From positions 496,001-560,000 of the forward strand of contig JAHBZT010000004.1 in assembly GCA_019635315.1 (NCBI GenBank): a DNA stretch of 64,000 nt. The letters are read 5' to 3'. Shown here piece after piece: positions 32,896-40,724 of this stretch. This DNA is from Rubrivivax sp. (lineage in GTDB: Bacteria; Pseudomonadota; Gammaproteobacteria; Burkholderiales; Burkholderiaceae_C). A program made the translations under genes and the position numbers. A model generated the notes under the pieces. That model saw only the letters and a program-made list of their open reading frames with translations. It did no database searches and was not told the origin of the DNA. Each line of letters begins with the position of its first letter. Position 1 is the stretch's first letter.

Positions 32896-34569
32896 TCAGG
32901 ATAGCGTCGCGTGCGCGGTGGCCTCCGCGGCCGTGGCCGTGCCGGGCAGCGGCATCGACAGCCGCCGCACCGCGGCGACGAAACGCGCCAGCGTCGGCGA
33001 TACCGCGCCCGGCGCCAGCCGCACGTCCAGCAGCTGGAAGCGGCCGCGCGTGGCGACGGCGCGTTCCAGCGCCGCCTGCAGTTCGGCCACCGTGTGCACC
33101 GCGTGGCCGTCGCCGCCCATGCCGGCGGCCATGGACGCGAAGTCCCAGCGCTCCAACGCGTTGAACCCGCCCTCGGGCTCGAAGGCGCGCAGCATCTCCC
33201 AGGCCGCGTTGTTGAAGACGATGACGATGGGGTCGCAGCCGGCGCGGCGGGCATGGCCCAGCTCCCAGCCCGTCATCTGGAACGCGCCGTCGCCGACCAG
33301 CACCAGCGGCCGCCGGCCGGTCGCGCACTGCAGCCCCAGCCCGGCCGGCACGCCGTAGCCCATGGTCGCGTAGTAGCCGGGGGCCAGCAGCGCGGTCGGG
33401 CCGATGTCCATCGCGGTGAACAGGCAGTCGCCGACGTCACTGGCCACCGGCATCGCGCCGTGGCGCTCGAACAGCGCATTGACTGCGGCGGCGATGTCCT
33501 GCGGCCGTAGCGCGGCGTCGCCGGGCGCTGGGGCCGGCCTCGCCGGCGGCGGCGGCGCCGGGGCCGCCACTGCGGGCGCGGCCGGCAGCCGCTGCAGCAG
33601 TGCCGGCAGCAGCGCCGCCAGCGGCACGCCCGGGTAGACATGGTGGCCCATCGCGACGCGGTCGTCGAAGGCGTGCACCGTGCGCCGCAGGTCGATGCGC
33701 TGCGCCGAGACGGCGAAGTTGGTGTCGGAGACGATCACGCCCAGCAGCAGCAGACCGTCGGAACCCTCCACCAGCTCGGTGACGGCCGGGTCGCCGGCCA
33801 GGCCGAGGTAGGTGCCGTGCAGCGGCGCGCCGGTGCCGGCCAGCAACCCGCGGCCCATGAAGCTGGTGACCACCGGCACGCCGAGCCGACGCGCCAGTTC
33901 GGCCACCTGGTCCTCGAGCCCGAAGCGGCGCACCTCGACGCCGACCATCAGCACCGGACGCGCGGCCGCGCGCAGGCGCTGCAGCAGTTCGTCGGCGCAG
34001 GCCGCCACGGCCTCGGGGTCGGGCCGCGGCGGCGGCGCATGCGGCACCTCGGCGCAGGGGGCGGCGGCCATGTCGCGCGGGATCTCCAGGTACACCGGCA
34101 GCGAGCGCCGCAGCGCGGTGCCCAGCACGCGCGCGATCTGCGCCGGCGCCTGCGCCGCGTCGTCCAGGCGCGCACGGTCGGCCGTGATCTCGCGGTACAG
34201 GCGCCACTGCGAATCGGTCGTCTTGACCTGGTGGTGCAGCACGAAGCCGCTGGCCAGTTCGTGGGCCGCCGGCGCGCCCGAGAGCACGACCAGCGGCACG
34301 CGCTCCGCATAGGCCGAGGCCACCGCATTGACCAGGTTCAGTGCCCCAGCGCCGTAGGTCACTGCGGCGACACCCAGCCCGCCACGCGCGCGTGCCGCGG
34401 CATCGGCCGCGAAGCCGACCGCGGGTTCGTGCGACAGCGTGACGAGCGGCAGCATCGCCGCGCGCTCGATCTCGCGGAACAGCGGCAGCGCGAAGTCGCC
34501 GGGGATGCCGAAGATCTCGCTGGCGCCGCGCTCGCGCAGGGCGGCCAGCAGCCGGGTGGTGAGGTTCAT
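32896..34569 (-). CDS. ThDP-dependent 2-oxoacid decarboxylase (indolepyruvate/phenylpyruvate decarboxylase-like)
   Basis: A 557-aa thiamine-diphosphate enzyme. The N-terminal Pyr domain has the activating Glu in LSHEPAVGFAADAAAR, the middle domain reads RPVLMVGVEV, and the C-terminal PP domain has LVGDGAFQMTGWELGHARR with the GDG...N metal/ThDP motif (VFNNAAW). This profile fits indolepyruvate or phenylpyruvate decarboxylases rather than acetolactate synthase, because HH near the active site is preserved as LHHQVKT. It probably converts an aromatic 2-oxoacid to the aldehyde. The upstream extension beyond ATG 34569 lacks homology and mirrors the next gene. Confidence 0.8.
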   Translation of the reverse strand: MNLTTRLLAALRERGASEIFGIPGDFALPLFREIERAAMLPLVTLSHEPAVGFAADAAARARGGLGVAAVTYGAGALNLVNAVASAYAERVPLVVLSGAPAAHELASGFVLHHQVKTTDSQWRLYREITADRARLDDAAQAPAQIARVLGTALRRSLPVYLEIPRDMAAAPCAEVPHAPPPRPDPEAVAACADELLQRLRAAARPVLMVGVEVRRFGLEDQVAELARRLGVPVVTSFMGRGLLAGTGAPLHGTYLGLAGDPAVTELVEGSDGLLLLGVIVSDTNFAVSAQRIDLRRTVHAFDDRVAMGHHVYPGVPLAALLPALLQRLPAAPAVAAPAPPPPARPAPAPGDAALRPQDIAAAVNALFERHGAMPVASDVGDCLFTAMDIGPTALLAPGYYATMGYGVPAGLGLQCATGRRPLVLVGDGAFQMTGWELGHARRAGCDPIVIVFNNAAWEMLRAFEPEGGFNALERWDFASMAAGMGGDGHAVHTVAELQAALERAVATRGRFQLLDVRLAPGAVSPTLARFVAAVRRLSMPLPGTATAAEATAHATLS

Positions 34570-34625
34570 GGTGGGTTGCGCGCAGGGCGCGTGCCGCGGC
34601 GGCGCGCCGGAAGAGTCGAGGAAGG

Positions 34626-35036
34626 TCAGCGCTCGGGCCGGCGCCACAGCCACCAGGCGACGCAGGCCATGAAGGCCGGGATGCCCAGCTGGGCCGCCAG
34701 CGGCAGCGCCGAGAGCGCGATCACCACGCTGCTGGCCAGCATCATCAGCGACGACAGCCACTTCGCGCGCCGCGGCACGGCGCCGTGGTCGCGCCAGGCG
34801 CGGATCGCGCCGCCGTGGCGCGGGTGGTTCAGCAACCAGGTCTCCAGCCGCGGCCAGCCGTGCGAGGCCGCCCAGGCCGCGACCAGCAGGAAGGGCACCG
34901 TCGGCAGGCCGGGCAGCAACGCGCCGAGCAGGCCCAGGCCGACGCAGGCCAGCGCCAGCCCGCGCCAGGCCCAGCGGCGCAGCGCCTGCAGCGTGCCGGG
35001 CGTCGGTGCGCGCACAGTGACGGCGGTGGCGGGCAT
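34626..35036 (-). CDS. DUF454 (YbaN-like) inner-membrane protein
   Basis: A 136-aa protein with three to four hydrophobic helices. The family pattern is LGLLGALLPGLPTVPFLLVAAW followed by WLLNHPRHGGAIRAWRDHGAVPRRAK (quoted in parts), characteristic of YbaN/DUF454. It appears in Burkholderiales genomes near denitrification and heme genes and its function is unknown. It is 57 bp upstream of the decarboxylase gene and may share a transcript. Confidence 0.82.
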   Translation of the reverse strand: MPATAVTVRAPTPGTLQALRRWAWRGLALACVGLGLLGALLPGLPTVPFLLVAAWAASHGWPRLETWLLNHPRHGGAIRAWRDHGAVPRRAKWLSSLMMLASSVVIALSALPLAAQLGIPAFMACVAWWLWRRPER

Positions 35037-35106
35037 GGCCGGTGCGGCGGTTCAGCGTGTGAGCGGCGATGGCCGACGCGGGCGCATGGCACGGCCTCTC
35101 ACGCTC

Positions 35107-35367
35107 TCAGGCCGCTTTCACGAAGTCGATCACGATGGCCCCTGGCGCACGGTGGCGGTAGCTGACCTCGACCTCCTCGCCGTAGCGTGCGGCGAGCTGG
35201 TCCAGCAGCGGCAGTGGGTCGTGGTCGTTGACGAAGCGCATCGTCTCGCCGGGGCGCAGCGCATCGAGCGCACCGAAGATCGCCGCATGGCGGAAGCGCT
35301 TGGCCACGCCGCGGGCGTCGAAGGGGTAGACCGCGTCGGGCGACAGGTGCAGGTGCGGCTGGTGCAT
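35107..35367 (-). CDS. DUF2249 domain protein (second copy)
   Basis: An 86-aa single-domain DUF2249 protein (YPFDARGVAKRFRHAAIFGALDALRPGETMRF summarised; VNDHDPLPLLDQL; AIVIDFVKA). The N-D-H-D-P-x-P-L motif is conserved with its neighbour at 35384. DUF2249 proteins are encoded with NnrS, NorCB and hemerythrin-like genes and are linked to nitric-oxide metabolism, perhaps as small sulfur- or heme-binding factors. It lies 16 bp downstream of its paralogue, in one operon. Confidence 0.82.
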   Translation of the reverse strand: MHQPHLHLSPDAVYPFDARGVAKRFRHAAIFGALDALRPGETMRFVNDHDPLPLLDQLAARYGEEVEVSYRHRAPGAIVIDFVKAA

Positions 35368-35383
35368 GGCGGGCTCCGCGGCT

Positions 35384-35635
35384 TCAGCTGCAATGACCGC
35401 AGCAGTCGCGGCCGGTGCGCCCGATGCGGATGCGCCAGGTCTCGGGACCTTGCTCCAGCGGGTCCCAGCTGAACTGGCCGTGGCGCTCGGCCTGCAGCTG
35501 GTAGAAGAGCGGCTTGGGGTCGTGGTCGTTGACGAGCTCGAACGCGTCGCCGGCCTGCAGGCCGTCCAGCGTGCGGAAGATCAGCGGGTGGCGCTCGCGC
35601 GGGGGCATCGGGCGGACATCGAGGGTGAGGCTCAT
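35384..35635 (-). CDS. DUF2249 domain protein (first copy)
   Basis: An 83-aa single-domain protein starting MSLTLDVRPMPPRERHPLIF and containing VNDHDPKPLFYQL and CGHCS at the end. It is the first gene of the DUF2249 pair. Its promoter region (35636-35735) contains a GATATATC palindrome and an FNR-like half palindrome, which fits control by NsrR and a DNR/FNR-type activator. The terminal C-G-H-C could bind metal, which its paralogue lacks. Confidence 0.82.
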   Translation of the reverse strand: MSLTLDVRPMPPRERHPLIFRTLDGLQAGDAFELVNDHDPKPLFYQLQAERHGQFSWDPLEQGPETWRIRIGRTGRDCCGHCS

Positions 35636-35682
35636 GCGGACTCCTGGATGGCGGGAGGGGAGGGGCTCTGAAGGGTGATGGG

Positions 35683-35733
35683 AGATATATCTATTGTGGC
35701 GAACGCGGCCGCCTCGACCCTGTCCTGGATCAA
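35683..35733 (-). promoter_or_regulatory. composite control region: GATATATC palindrome plus FNR/DNR-like site before the DUF2249 operon
   Basis: A perfect palindrome AGATATATCT occupies 35683-35692, and reading on the minus strand TTGATCCAGGACAG (35733-35720) has one perfect FNR/DNR half (TTGAT) and a poor second half. The FNR-like centre at 35726.5 would put the transcription start near 35685, on top of the palindrome. The arrangement suggests activation by the DNR-type regulator and repression by NsrR. Confidence 0.45.
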
Positions 35734-36935
35734 GTCCGGCGCGGGGGCACCGGCTGGTCCGGGCGCGGCCGGATCATCCAGGGCGTGAAGCGCCACACGT
35801 AGGCGGCGAAGGCGGCCGCCCAGGCCAGCGCAGCGGCCTGCAGCAGCCCGGCGCTGGCCGCCGAGGGCCACAGTGCGGCCAGGCGCAGCGCCACCGCGGC
35901 CAGCATGAGGCCGTAGCTCGCGACCATGCTGCGGTCCAGCACCAGGCCGCGGCCCAGGTGGCCGAGCGCGGTGCGCGTGACCATGCCGATGATCAGCACC
36001 GCGAAGCCGGCCATCGCGATCACGTGCACCGGCAGCGCGTTGCGCCAGGCCACGCCGGCGGCCTGTGCCGCAGCGGCGAGCAGTCCCGCCGCGAGGCCGG
36101 CATAGCCGGCATACAGGATCCACAGGATGGGCCGCCCGCGCACGGCCAGCGGGCGCCAGCCCAGCAGCTGCCACAGCGCGAGCGCGCCGGCCAGCGCCAG
36201 CGCGGCGGCCTGCAGCGGCGCCCAGCCGGCGAGCAGCGCGATCACCGCCGCGAGCACCGCACCGAGCTGCCAGCGCGCGCTGGCCTCGTGCATGGGGATC
36301 TGCAGGCCCGGCACGGCGCGCATCGCGAAGAACGGGATCACGCGGCGCGCCACCAGCAGCGCGATCATCGCCATCACCAGCAGCCCGGCGTTGAAGCCGA
36401 GCAGCGTGCGCGGCCAGTCGTCGAGCGAGGCGACGAAGAGCAGGTGGGTGGCGCCCAGGGCCAGCATCATCGCCGGCACCGCATAGTTGCGCCGGTTGCG
36501 CGTGCGCCAGACGACGCGGCCCATCGCGAGCGCGGCGACCACGAAGAACAGCGTCTCGGCGGCGGCGGCGACGACGAAACCGGCCTCGCCGCCCAGCAGG
36601 TAGCCGGCGCGCGCGAGCAGCCACAGCAGCAGCAGGCCCGCGAGGCCGCCGCCGGCCAGCGGCACCTGGCCGGTCCAGTTGGCGCCGGCGGTGAGCAGGA
36701 AGCCGACCGCGATCGTCGCGACGAAGCCCCACAGCATCTCGTGCGCATGCCAGGCCACGCCGGCCAACGGGCCGGCCAGCCAGTGCGGCGCGAAGACCCA
36801 GACCAGCACCGACAGCAGCGCCCACGCGGTGCCCGCCAGGTACAGCGGCCGGAAGGCGAGCTCGAACAGGGCGCGCCACGAGGGCGGCGCGGCGGCGCCA
36901 TTGTCGGGTTCCTCGAGCTGGAGCAGCGTGGCCAT
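35730..36935 (-). CDS. nnrS: NnrS family protein (NO-responsive heme-Cu membrane protein)
   Basis: A 401-aa protein with about twelve transmembrane helices and the NnrS family pattern (LFELAFRPLYLAGTAWALL, GVAWHAHEMLWGFVATI, FFAMRAVPGLQ, HVIAMAGFAVLIIGMVTR). NnrS is a heme- and copper-containing membrane protein that eases nitrosative stress by removing NO or protecting iron pools. I chose ATG 36935 (MATLLQLEE) as the family-like start; ATG 36965 is also in frame. The AAGATATA motif at 36969 lies immediately upstream, consistent with NsrR repression. Confidence 0.87.
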   Translation of the reverse strand: MATLLQLEEPDNGAAAPPSWRALFELAFRPLYLAGTAWALLSVLVWVFAPHWLAGPLAGVAWHAHEMLWGFVATIAVGFLLTAGANWTGQVPLAGGGLAGLLLLWLLARAGYLLGGEAGFVVAAAAETLFFVVAALAMGRVVWRTRNRRNYAVPAMMLALGATHLLFVASLDDWPRTLLGFNAGLLVMAMIALLVARRVIPFFAMRAVPGLQIPMHEASARWQLGAVLAAVIALLAGWAPLQAAALALAGALALWQLLGWRPLAVRGRPILWILYAGYAGLAAGLLAAAAQAAGVAWRNALPVHVIAMAGFAVLIIGMVTRTALGHLGRGLVLDRSMVASYGLMLAAVALRLAALWPSAASAGLLQAAALAWAAAFAAYVWRFTPWMIRPRPDQPVPPRRT

Positions 36936-36968
36936 GGGGCAGGGGCTTCGGGGACGAAGCGTCATTAG

Positions 36969-36991
36969 AAGATATAAACAGGATATAGCTT
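36969..36991. promoter_or_regulatory. probable NsrR operator at the nnrS/ferredoxin divergent promoter
   Basis: AAGATATAAACAGGATATAGCTT is an imperfect inverted repeat (AAGATATA/TATAGCTT) in an A+T-rich patch directly before nnrS. It resembles the AAGATGYATTT half-sites of NsrR-type Rrf2 repressors. The NsrR-like regulator is encoded 0.5 kb away. Confidence 0.5.
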
Positions 36992-37054
36992 AAAGGTGAG
37001 CGTGACACAGTGCAAGGGCCGCCGGCCCTTCGGCGTGCACGCCGCGGGGACTTT

Positions 37055-37065
37055 AAGATATATTT
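37055..37065. promoter_or_regulatory. AAGATATATTT motif, probable NsrR half-site
   Basis: An 11-bp match to the NsrR half-site consensus AAGATGYATTT (differing only in the centre), 33 bp before the ferredoxin ATG. Together with the palindrome at 36969 and the one at 35683 it makes a set of three related motifs around nsrR. Confidence 0.5.
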
Positions 37066-37097
37066 CGCGTAATGCTTCAAACGCCCGCCACCCGGCC

Positions 37098-37454
37098 ATG
37101 ACCTTCGTCGTCACCGAAGCCTGCATACGCTGCAAGCACACCGACTGCGTGGACGTCTGCCCGACCGACGCCTTCCGCGAGGGTCGCAATATGCTGGTCA
37201 TCGAACCCGACGACTGCATCGACTGCGCGCTGTGCGTGCCCGAGTGCCCCGTCAACGCCATCTTCGGCGAGGACGACGTGCCGGCGGACCAGCAGGACTT
37301 CGTCGCGCTGAATGCCGAGCTGGCGCGCCGCTGGCCGGTGATCACGCGCCGCAAGGCGGCGCTGCCGGATGCCGAGGCCTGGGGCGCCGTCGAGTCCAAG
37401 CGTGATCAGCTCGACCGCAGCGACCCGCGCCTGCCGCCCGCCGGCGACGACTGA
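37098..37454 (+). CDS. fdxA: 7Fe/8Fe ferredoxin (FdxA type)
   Basis: A 118-aa ferredoxin. The start ATG 37098 gives the canonical [18 protein letters not shown]-terminus. The first cluster motif is [14 protein letters not shown] and the second [12 protein letters not shown], followed by the acidic extension of FdxA-type [3Fe-4S][4Fe-4S] proteins. It probably supplies low-potential electrons to NO-stress or iron-sulfur repair functions. It is 20 bp upstream of nsrR and likely in the same NsrR-controlled operon. Confidence 0.87.
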   Translation: MTFVVTEACIRCKHTDCVDVCPTDAFREGRNMLVIEPDDCIDCALCVPECPVNAIFGEDDVPADQQDFVALNAELARRWPVITRRKAALPDAEAWGAVESKRDQLDRSDPRLPPAGDD

Positions 37455-37474
37455 ACCGACCCCGGAGCCCGACG

Positions 37475-37990
37475 ATGCGCCTGACCACGATGACCGACTA
37501 TGCGCTGCGCCTGCTGATGTACGTGGCGCGGCAGCCCGAGCGCCTGTGCACGATCGGCGAGGTCGCCGCGGCCTACGGCATCTCGGAGGCGCACCTGATG
37601 AAGGTCACCCACCACCTGGGCCGCGCCGGCTTCCTGGAGACGGTGCGCGGCAAGGGCGGCGGCATGCGGCTGGCGCTGCCGCCGCGGGACATCAACCTCG
37701 GTGCGGTGGTGCGCTCGATCGAACCCGACTTCGCGCTCGTCGAGTGCTTCGACAGCGGCAGCAGCGGCTGCACGCTGACCGGCGACTGCCGGCTGGCCGG
37801 CGTGATCTCCGGCGCGCTGGGCGCCTTCCTCGCGCACCTGGACCGCCGCACGCTGGCCGACCTGCTGCGCGGCGGGCCGCCGCGGCTGCAGACGGTGCAG
37901 CCGCCGCGGCCGGGGGCGCGGGCGCCGGCCGCGCGCCGTGCTGCCGCTGCGACGCCGGCCCGGCCGGCGCGCACGGCCCGGCGCGCATGA
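37475..37990 (+). CDS. nsrR: Rrf2-family NO-sensing repressor NsrR
   Basis: A 171-aa Rrf2 regulator. The winged helix covers residues 1-60 (MRLTTMTDYALRLLMYVA, SEAHLMKVTHHLG, GKGGGMRLA). The iron-sulfur Cys are C91, C99 and C105, matching the spacing of NsrR, and Asp8 is also present, a fourth ligand in characterised NsrR. The C-terminal 40 residues are Pro/Arg/Ala-rich and unusual. NO destroys the cluster and derepresses NO-detoxification genes, here nnrS, the ferredoxin and the DUF2249 pair. The stop overlaps the ccoG start as ATGA. Confidence 0.87.
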   Translation: MRLTTMTDYALRLLMYVARQPERLCTIGEVAAAYGISEAHLMKVTHHLGRAGFLETVRGKGGGMRLALPPRDINLGAVVRSIEPDFALVECFDSGSSGCTLTGDCRLAGVISGALGAFLAHLDRRTLADLLRGGPPRLQTVQPPRPGARAPAARRAAAATPARPARTARRA

Positions 37991-39438
37991 AGGCACGCAC
38001 GATCCCCATCCAGCCGGTAGCGGCCACGGCCGGGGACTCGGCCGAACTGGTCTCGCTGTATGCCAAACAGCCGAAGATCTATCCGCGCGCGGTCAGCGGC
38101 GTCTTCGCGCGCTGGCGCTGGACCATGGTCTGGCTCACGCAGCTGGTCTTCTACGGCACGCCCTGGCTGCGCTGGGACGACCGCCAGGCGGTGCTGTTCG
38201 ACCTCGTCGACCGGCGCTTCCATCTCTTCGGCCTGGTGCTGCAGCCGCAGGAACTGATCTTCCTGGCCCTGCTGCTGGTGCTGTCGGCGCTGGCGCTGTT
38301 CTTCTTCACCGCGGTGGCCGGGCGGCTGTGGTGCGGCTATGCCTGCCCGCAGACCGTCTACACCGAGATCTTCCTGTGGATCGAGCGCCGGGTCGAAGGC
38401 GACCGGCTGGCGCGCATGCAGCTCGACGCCGCGCCCTGGGGCGCCGCCAAGCTGGCGCGCAAGGCGGCCAAGCACGCGGCTTGGCTCGCGGTGGCGCTGT
38501 TCACCGGCTTCACCTTCGTCGGCTACTTCACGCCCATCCACCAGCTGGCCGGCGGCCTGCTGGCGGCGTCGCTGTCGCCCTGGGAGAGCTTCTGGGTGCT
38601 GTTCTATGGCTTCGCGACCTACGGCAACGCCGGCTTCCTGCGCGAGCAGATCTGCAAGTACATGTGCCCGTACGCGCGCTTCCAGAGCACGCTGATCGAC
38701 GGCGACTCCCTCGTCGTCGCCTACGACCAGGTGCGCGGCGACCCGCGCGGCTCGCGCTCGCGCAAGGCCGACCCGCGCAGCCTGGGGCTGGGCGACTGCA
38801 TCGACTGCACGATGTGCGTGCAGGTCTGCCCGACCGGCATCGACATCCGCAACGGCCTGCAGAACGAGTGCATCGGCTGCGCCGCCTGCATCGACGTCTG
38901 CGACGACGTGATGGGCAAGATGGGCTATGCGCCGGGGCTGATCCGCTATGCCACCGACCGCGGCGTGCGCCAGGGCCTGAGCCGCGAGCAGATGCTGGCG
39001 CGCGTGTGGCGGCCGCGCGTGTGGATCTACGGCGCGCTGCTGCTGGTGTTGTCGGTGGCCTTCGTCGCCGCGCTGGCGATGCGCGCCGGGCATACGGTGG
39101 ACGTGCAGCGCGACCGCGGCGCGCTGGCGCGCATCGTCGACGCCGGCTGGATCGAGAATACCTACCGCGTGCAGATCGGCAACCGCGGCGGCACCAGCCA
39201 CCGCTACCGCATCGAGGCGACCGGCCTGCCGGTGCTCAACGTGCAGGGCGACGCCGTGATCGAGGTGCCGCCCTATGCCACGCTGCCCGTCGTGCGCCAC
39301 CTGCGCCTGGCGCCGGACGAGGCCGAGCGCCTGGGCAGCGGCGCGCATGCCCTGCACTGGCGCGTGCTGCGGCTGCGCGCCGACGGCAGCCCGGCCGAAA
39401 CGGTCCAGGCCGCGTCCACCTTCTACGTGCCCAGGTGA
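37987..39438 (+). CDS. ccoG: CcoG/RdxA-family iron-sulfur membrane protein (cytochrome oxidase accessory)
   Basis: A 483-aa membrane protein with five or six helices. The first cytoplasmic motif is CGYACPQTVYTE, and two 4Fe-4S sets are CIDCTMCVQVCPTGID and CIGCAACIDVCDD. In the last set the Cys is followed by Asp instead of Pro. CcoG reduces copper for delivery to CuB of cbb3 oxidases. No ccoNOP is in this window, so here it may serve the copper sites of the NorY or NnrS proteins. It overlaps nsrR upstream and converges by 16 bp with the nnrS-like gene downstream. Confidence 0.87.
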   Translation: MKARTIPIQPVAATAGDSAELVSLYAKQPKIYPRAVSGVFARWRWTMVWLTQLVFYGTPWLRWDDRQAVLFDLVDRRFHLFGLVLQPQELIFLALLLVLSALALFFFTAVAGRLWCGYACPQTVYTEIFLWIERRVEGDRLARMQLDAAPWGAAKLARKAAKHAAWLAVALFTGFTFVGYFTPIHQLAGGLLAASLSPWESFWVLFYGFATYGNAGFLREQICKYMCPYARFQSTLIDGDSLVVAYDQVRGDPRGSRSRKADPRSLGLGDCIDCTMCVQVCPTGIDIRNGLQNECIGCAACIDVCDDVMGKMGYAPGLIRYATDRGVRQGLSREQMLARVWRPRVWIYGALLLVLSVAFVAALAMRAGHTVDVQRDRGALARIVDAGWIENTYRVQIGNRGGTSHRYRIEATGLPVLNVQGDAVIEVPPYATLPVVRHLRLAPDEAERLGSGAHALHWRVLRLRADGSPAETVQAASTFYVPR

Positions 39439-40724
39439 GGCGGCCGCTCCGGCGCACGCCCCAGCCAGCGTCCGTAGACCAGCAGCCAGCCGACAGCCGC
39501 TGCCGTCCAGGCGGTGCCGGCGATCGTCGTCAGCAGGCCGGTGGCGGCGGGCCCGAGCGCGGCGGCGACACGCGCCAGCGCCGCCACCTGCACGAGCGCG
39601 AACAGCGCCCAGGCGATGCCGTCGGCGGCGCGCGCCTGGCCGCCGAAGGCGCCGGCGACGCGCGACACCATCGCCAGCATCGTCGAGCCCATCCAGCCCA
39701 GCGCCAGCGCATGCAGCGCGGCCTGGCCGAGTGCATGCGACAGGCCCGCGTCGCCCGTCGCGGCGCATGCATGCGCCGCGGCCTGCAGGCCGAACGCGGC
39801 CGCCAGCCAGACGAGCCCGGCGTGCAGCATCGCGACGAGCTGGCGGCCCAGGCGCTGCCGCCGCGCCCAGCGCCAGGCGATCAGCGCCAGCCACAGCGCC
39901 GTCGCAGCGGTCACGGCGGCGAGCAGCGCCGACACGGCGGCCGGCGCCGACGCCGACCACGCCGCCGCGACGACGACGTCCAGCGCCTGCAGCGCCAGCG
40001 TGCCGCCGACGAGCAGCAACTGCCACAGCGGGAAGCGGCGCTCCAGCGCCGGCTGGGCGGCCATCGCGTCCAGCGGCAGCATGCGGTGCGAGGCGGTCGC
40101 GAACACGCCACCGCAGAACAGCCACAGGCCGGCCTGCGCGCTGGCGACGACGCAGGGCACCGACCCGCCGGCCACGGCCAGCGCCGCGACCCACAGCGCC
40201 GCCGCACCCAGGTCGCAGGCGCGCACGACGAGCCGCAGGTGCGGGCTGTCGCGCGGCGGCGACGCGCGCAGCAGCCGGTGCATCTGCCGCACGATCGCCG
40301 TCCACGCCGCCGCGGCCAGCGCCAGCAGGGCCGCCGGGGCATGGGCCGCGGCGGCCTCGGGCAGCCAGGCCGGCAGCGGCCACCAGGCCAGCCAGGCTGT
40401 GGCATACAGCAGCACCGGCGCCAGCAGCGCACGCGTGCGCGCAGCGGCGTCGGCGTCGCGCACGGCCAGACCCAGCCAGCGCGGCCCGACGGTGAATACG
40501 AAGCCGGCGAAGAACAGCGGCATGAAGCCGAAGACGAAGACCAGCGCGTGGGCGGCGCCCGCCGGCAGGGCGGTACCGGCCACGAGGCTGCCGCCGGCTT
40601 GCAGCACCAGCAGCCAGCCGAGCGCGCTGCCGGCCATCACGGTGGCCGCGGCGAGAAAACCCAGGCGGTGCGGCGAAGCCAGCAGCCGCGCCGCGCGCCA
40701 GCGTGCGGCGGCCGCCGTCGTCAC
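39423..40724 (-). CDS. NnrS-like membrane protein (second copy)
   Basis: A 433-aa multi-pass protein. The start is GTG 40724, which overlaps the TonB receptor stop as GTGA. About eleven helices are visible with the NnrS-type patterns GAAHALVFVFGFMPLFFAGFVF, WRAARLLASPHRLGFL and SHALGQAALHALALGWMGSTMLAMVSRV (quoted in parts). It diverges from the copy at 35730 and is probably a paralogue with a related NO or copper function. Its coupling to a TonB receptor gene suggests joint use, perhaps metal uptake for denitrification. Confidence 0.8.
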   Translation of the reverse strand: MTTAAAARWRAARLLASPHRLGFLAAATVMAGSALGWLLVLQAGGSLVAGTALPAGAAHALVFVFGFMPLFFAGFVFTVGPRWLGLAVRDADAAARTRALLAPVLLYATAWLAWWPLPAWLPEAAAAHAPAALLALAAAAWTAIVRQMHRLLRASPPRDSPHLRLVVRACDLGAAALWVAALAVAGGSVPCVVASAQAGLWLFCGGVFATASHRMLPLDAMAAQPALERRFPLWQLLLVGGTLALQALDVVVAAAWSASAPAAVSALLAAVTAATALWLALIAWRWARRQRLGRQLVAMLHAGLVWLAAAFGLQAAAHACAATGDAGLSHALGQAALHALALGWMGSTMLAMVSRVAGAFGGQARAADGIAWALFALVQVAALARVAAALGPAATGLLTTIAGTAWTAAAVGWLLVYGRWLGRAPERPPHLGT

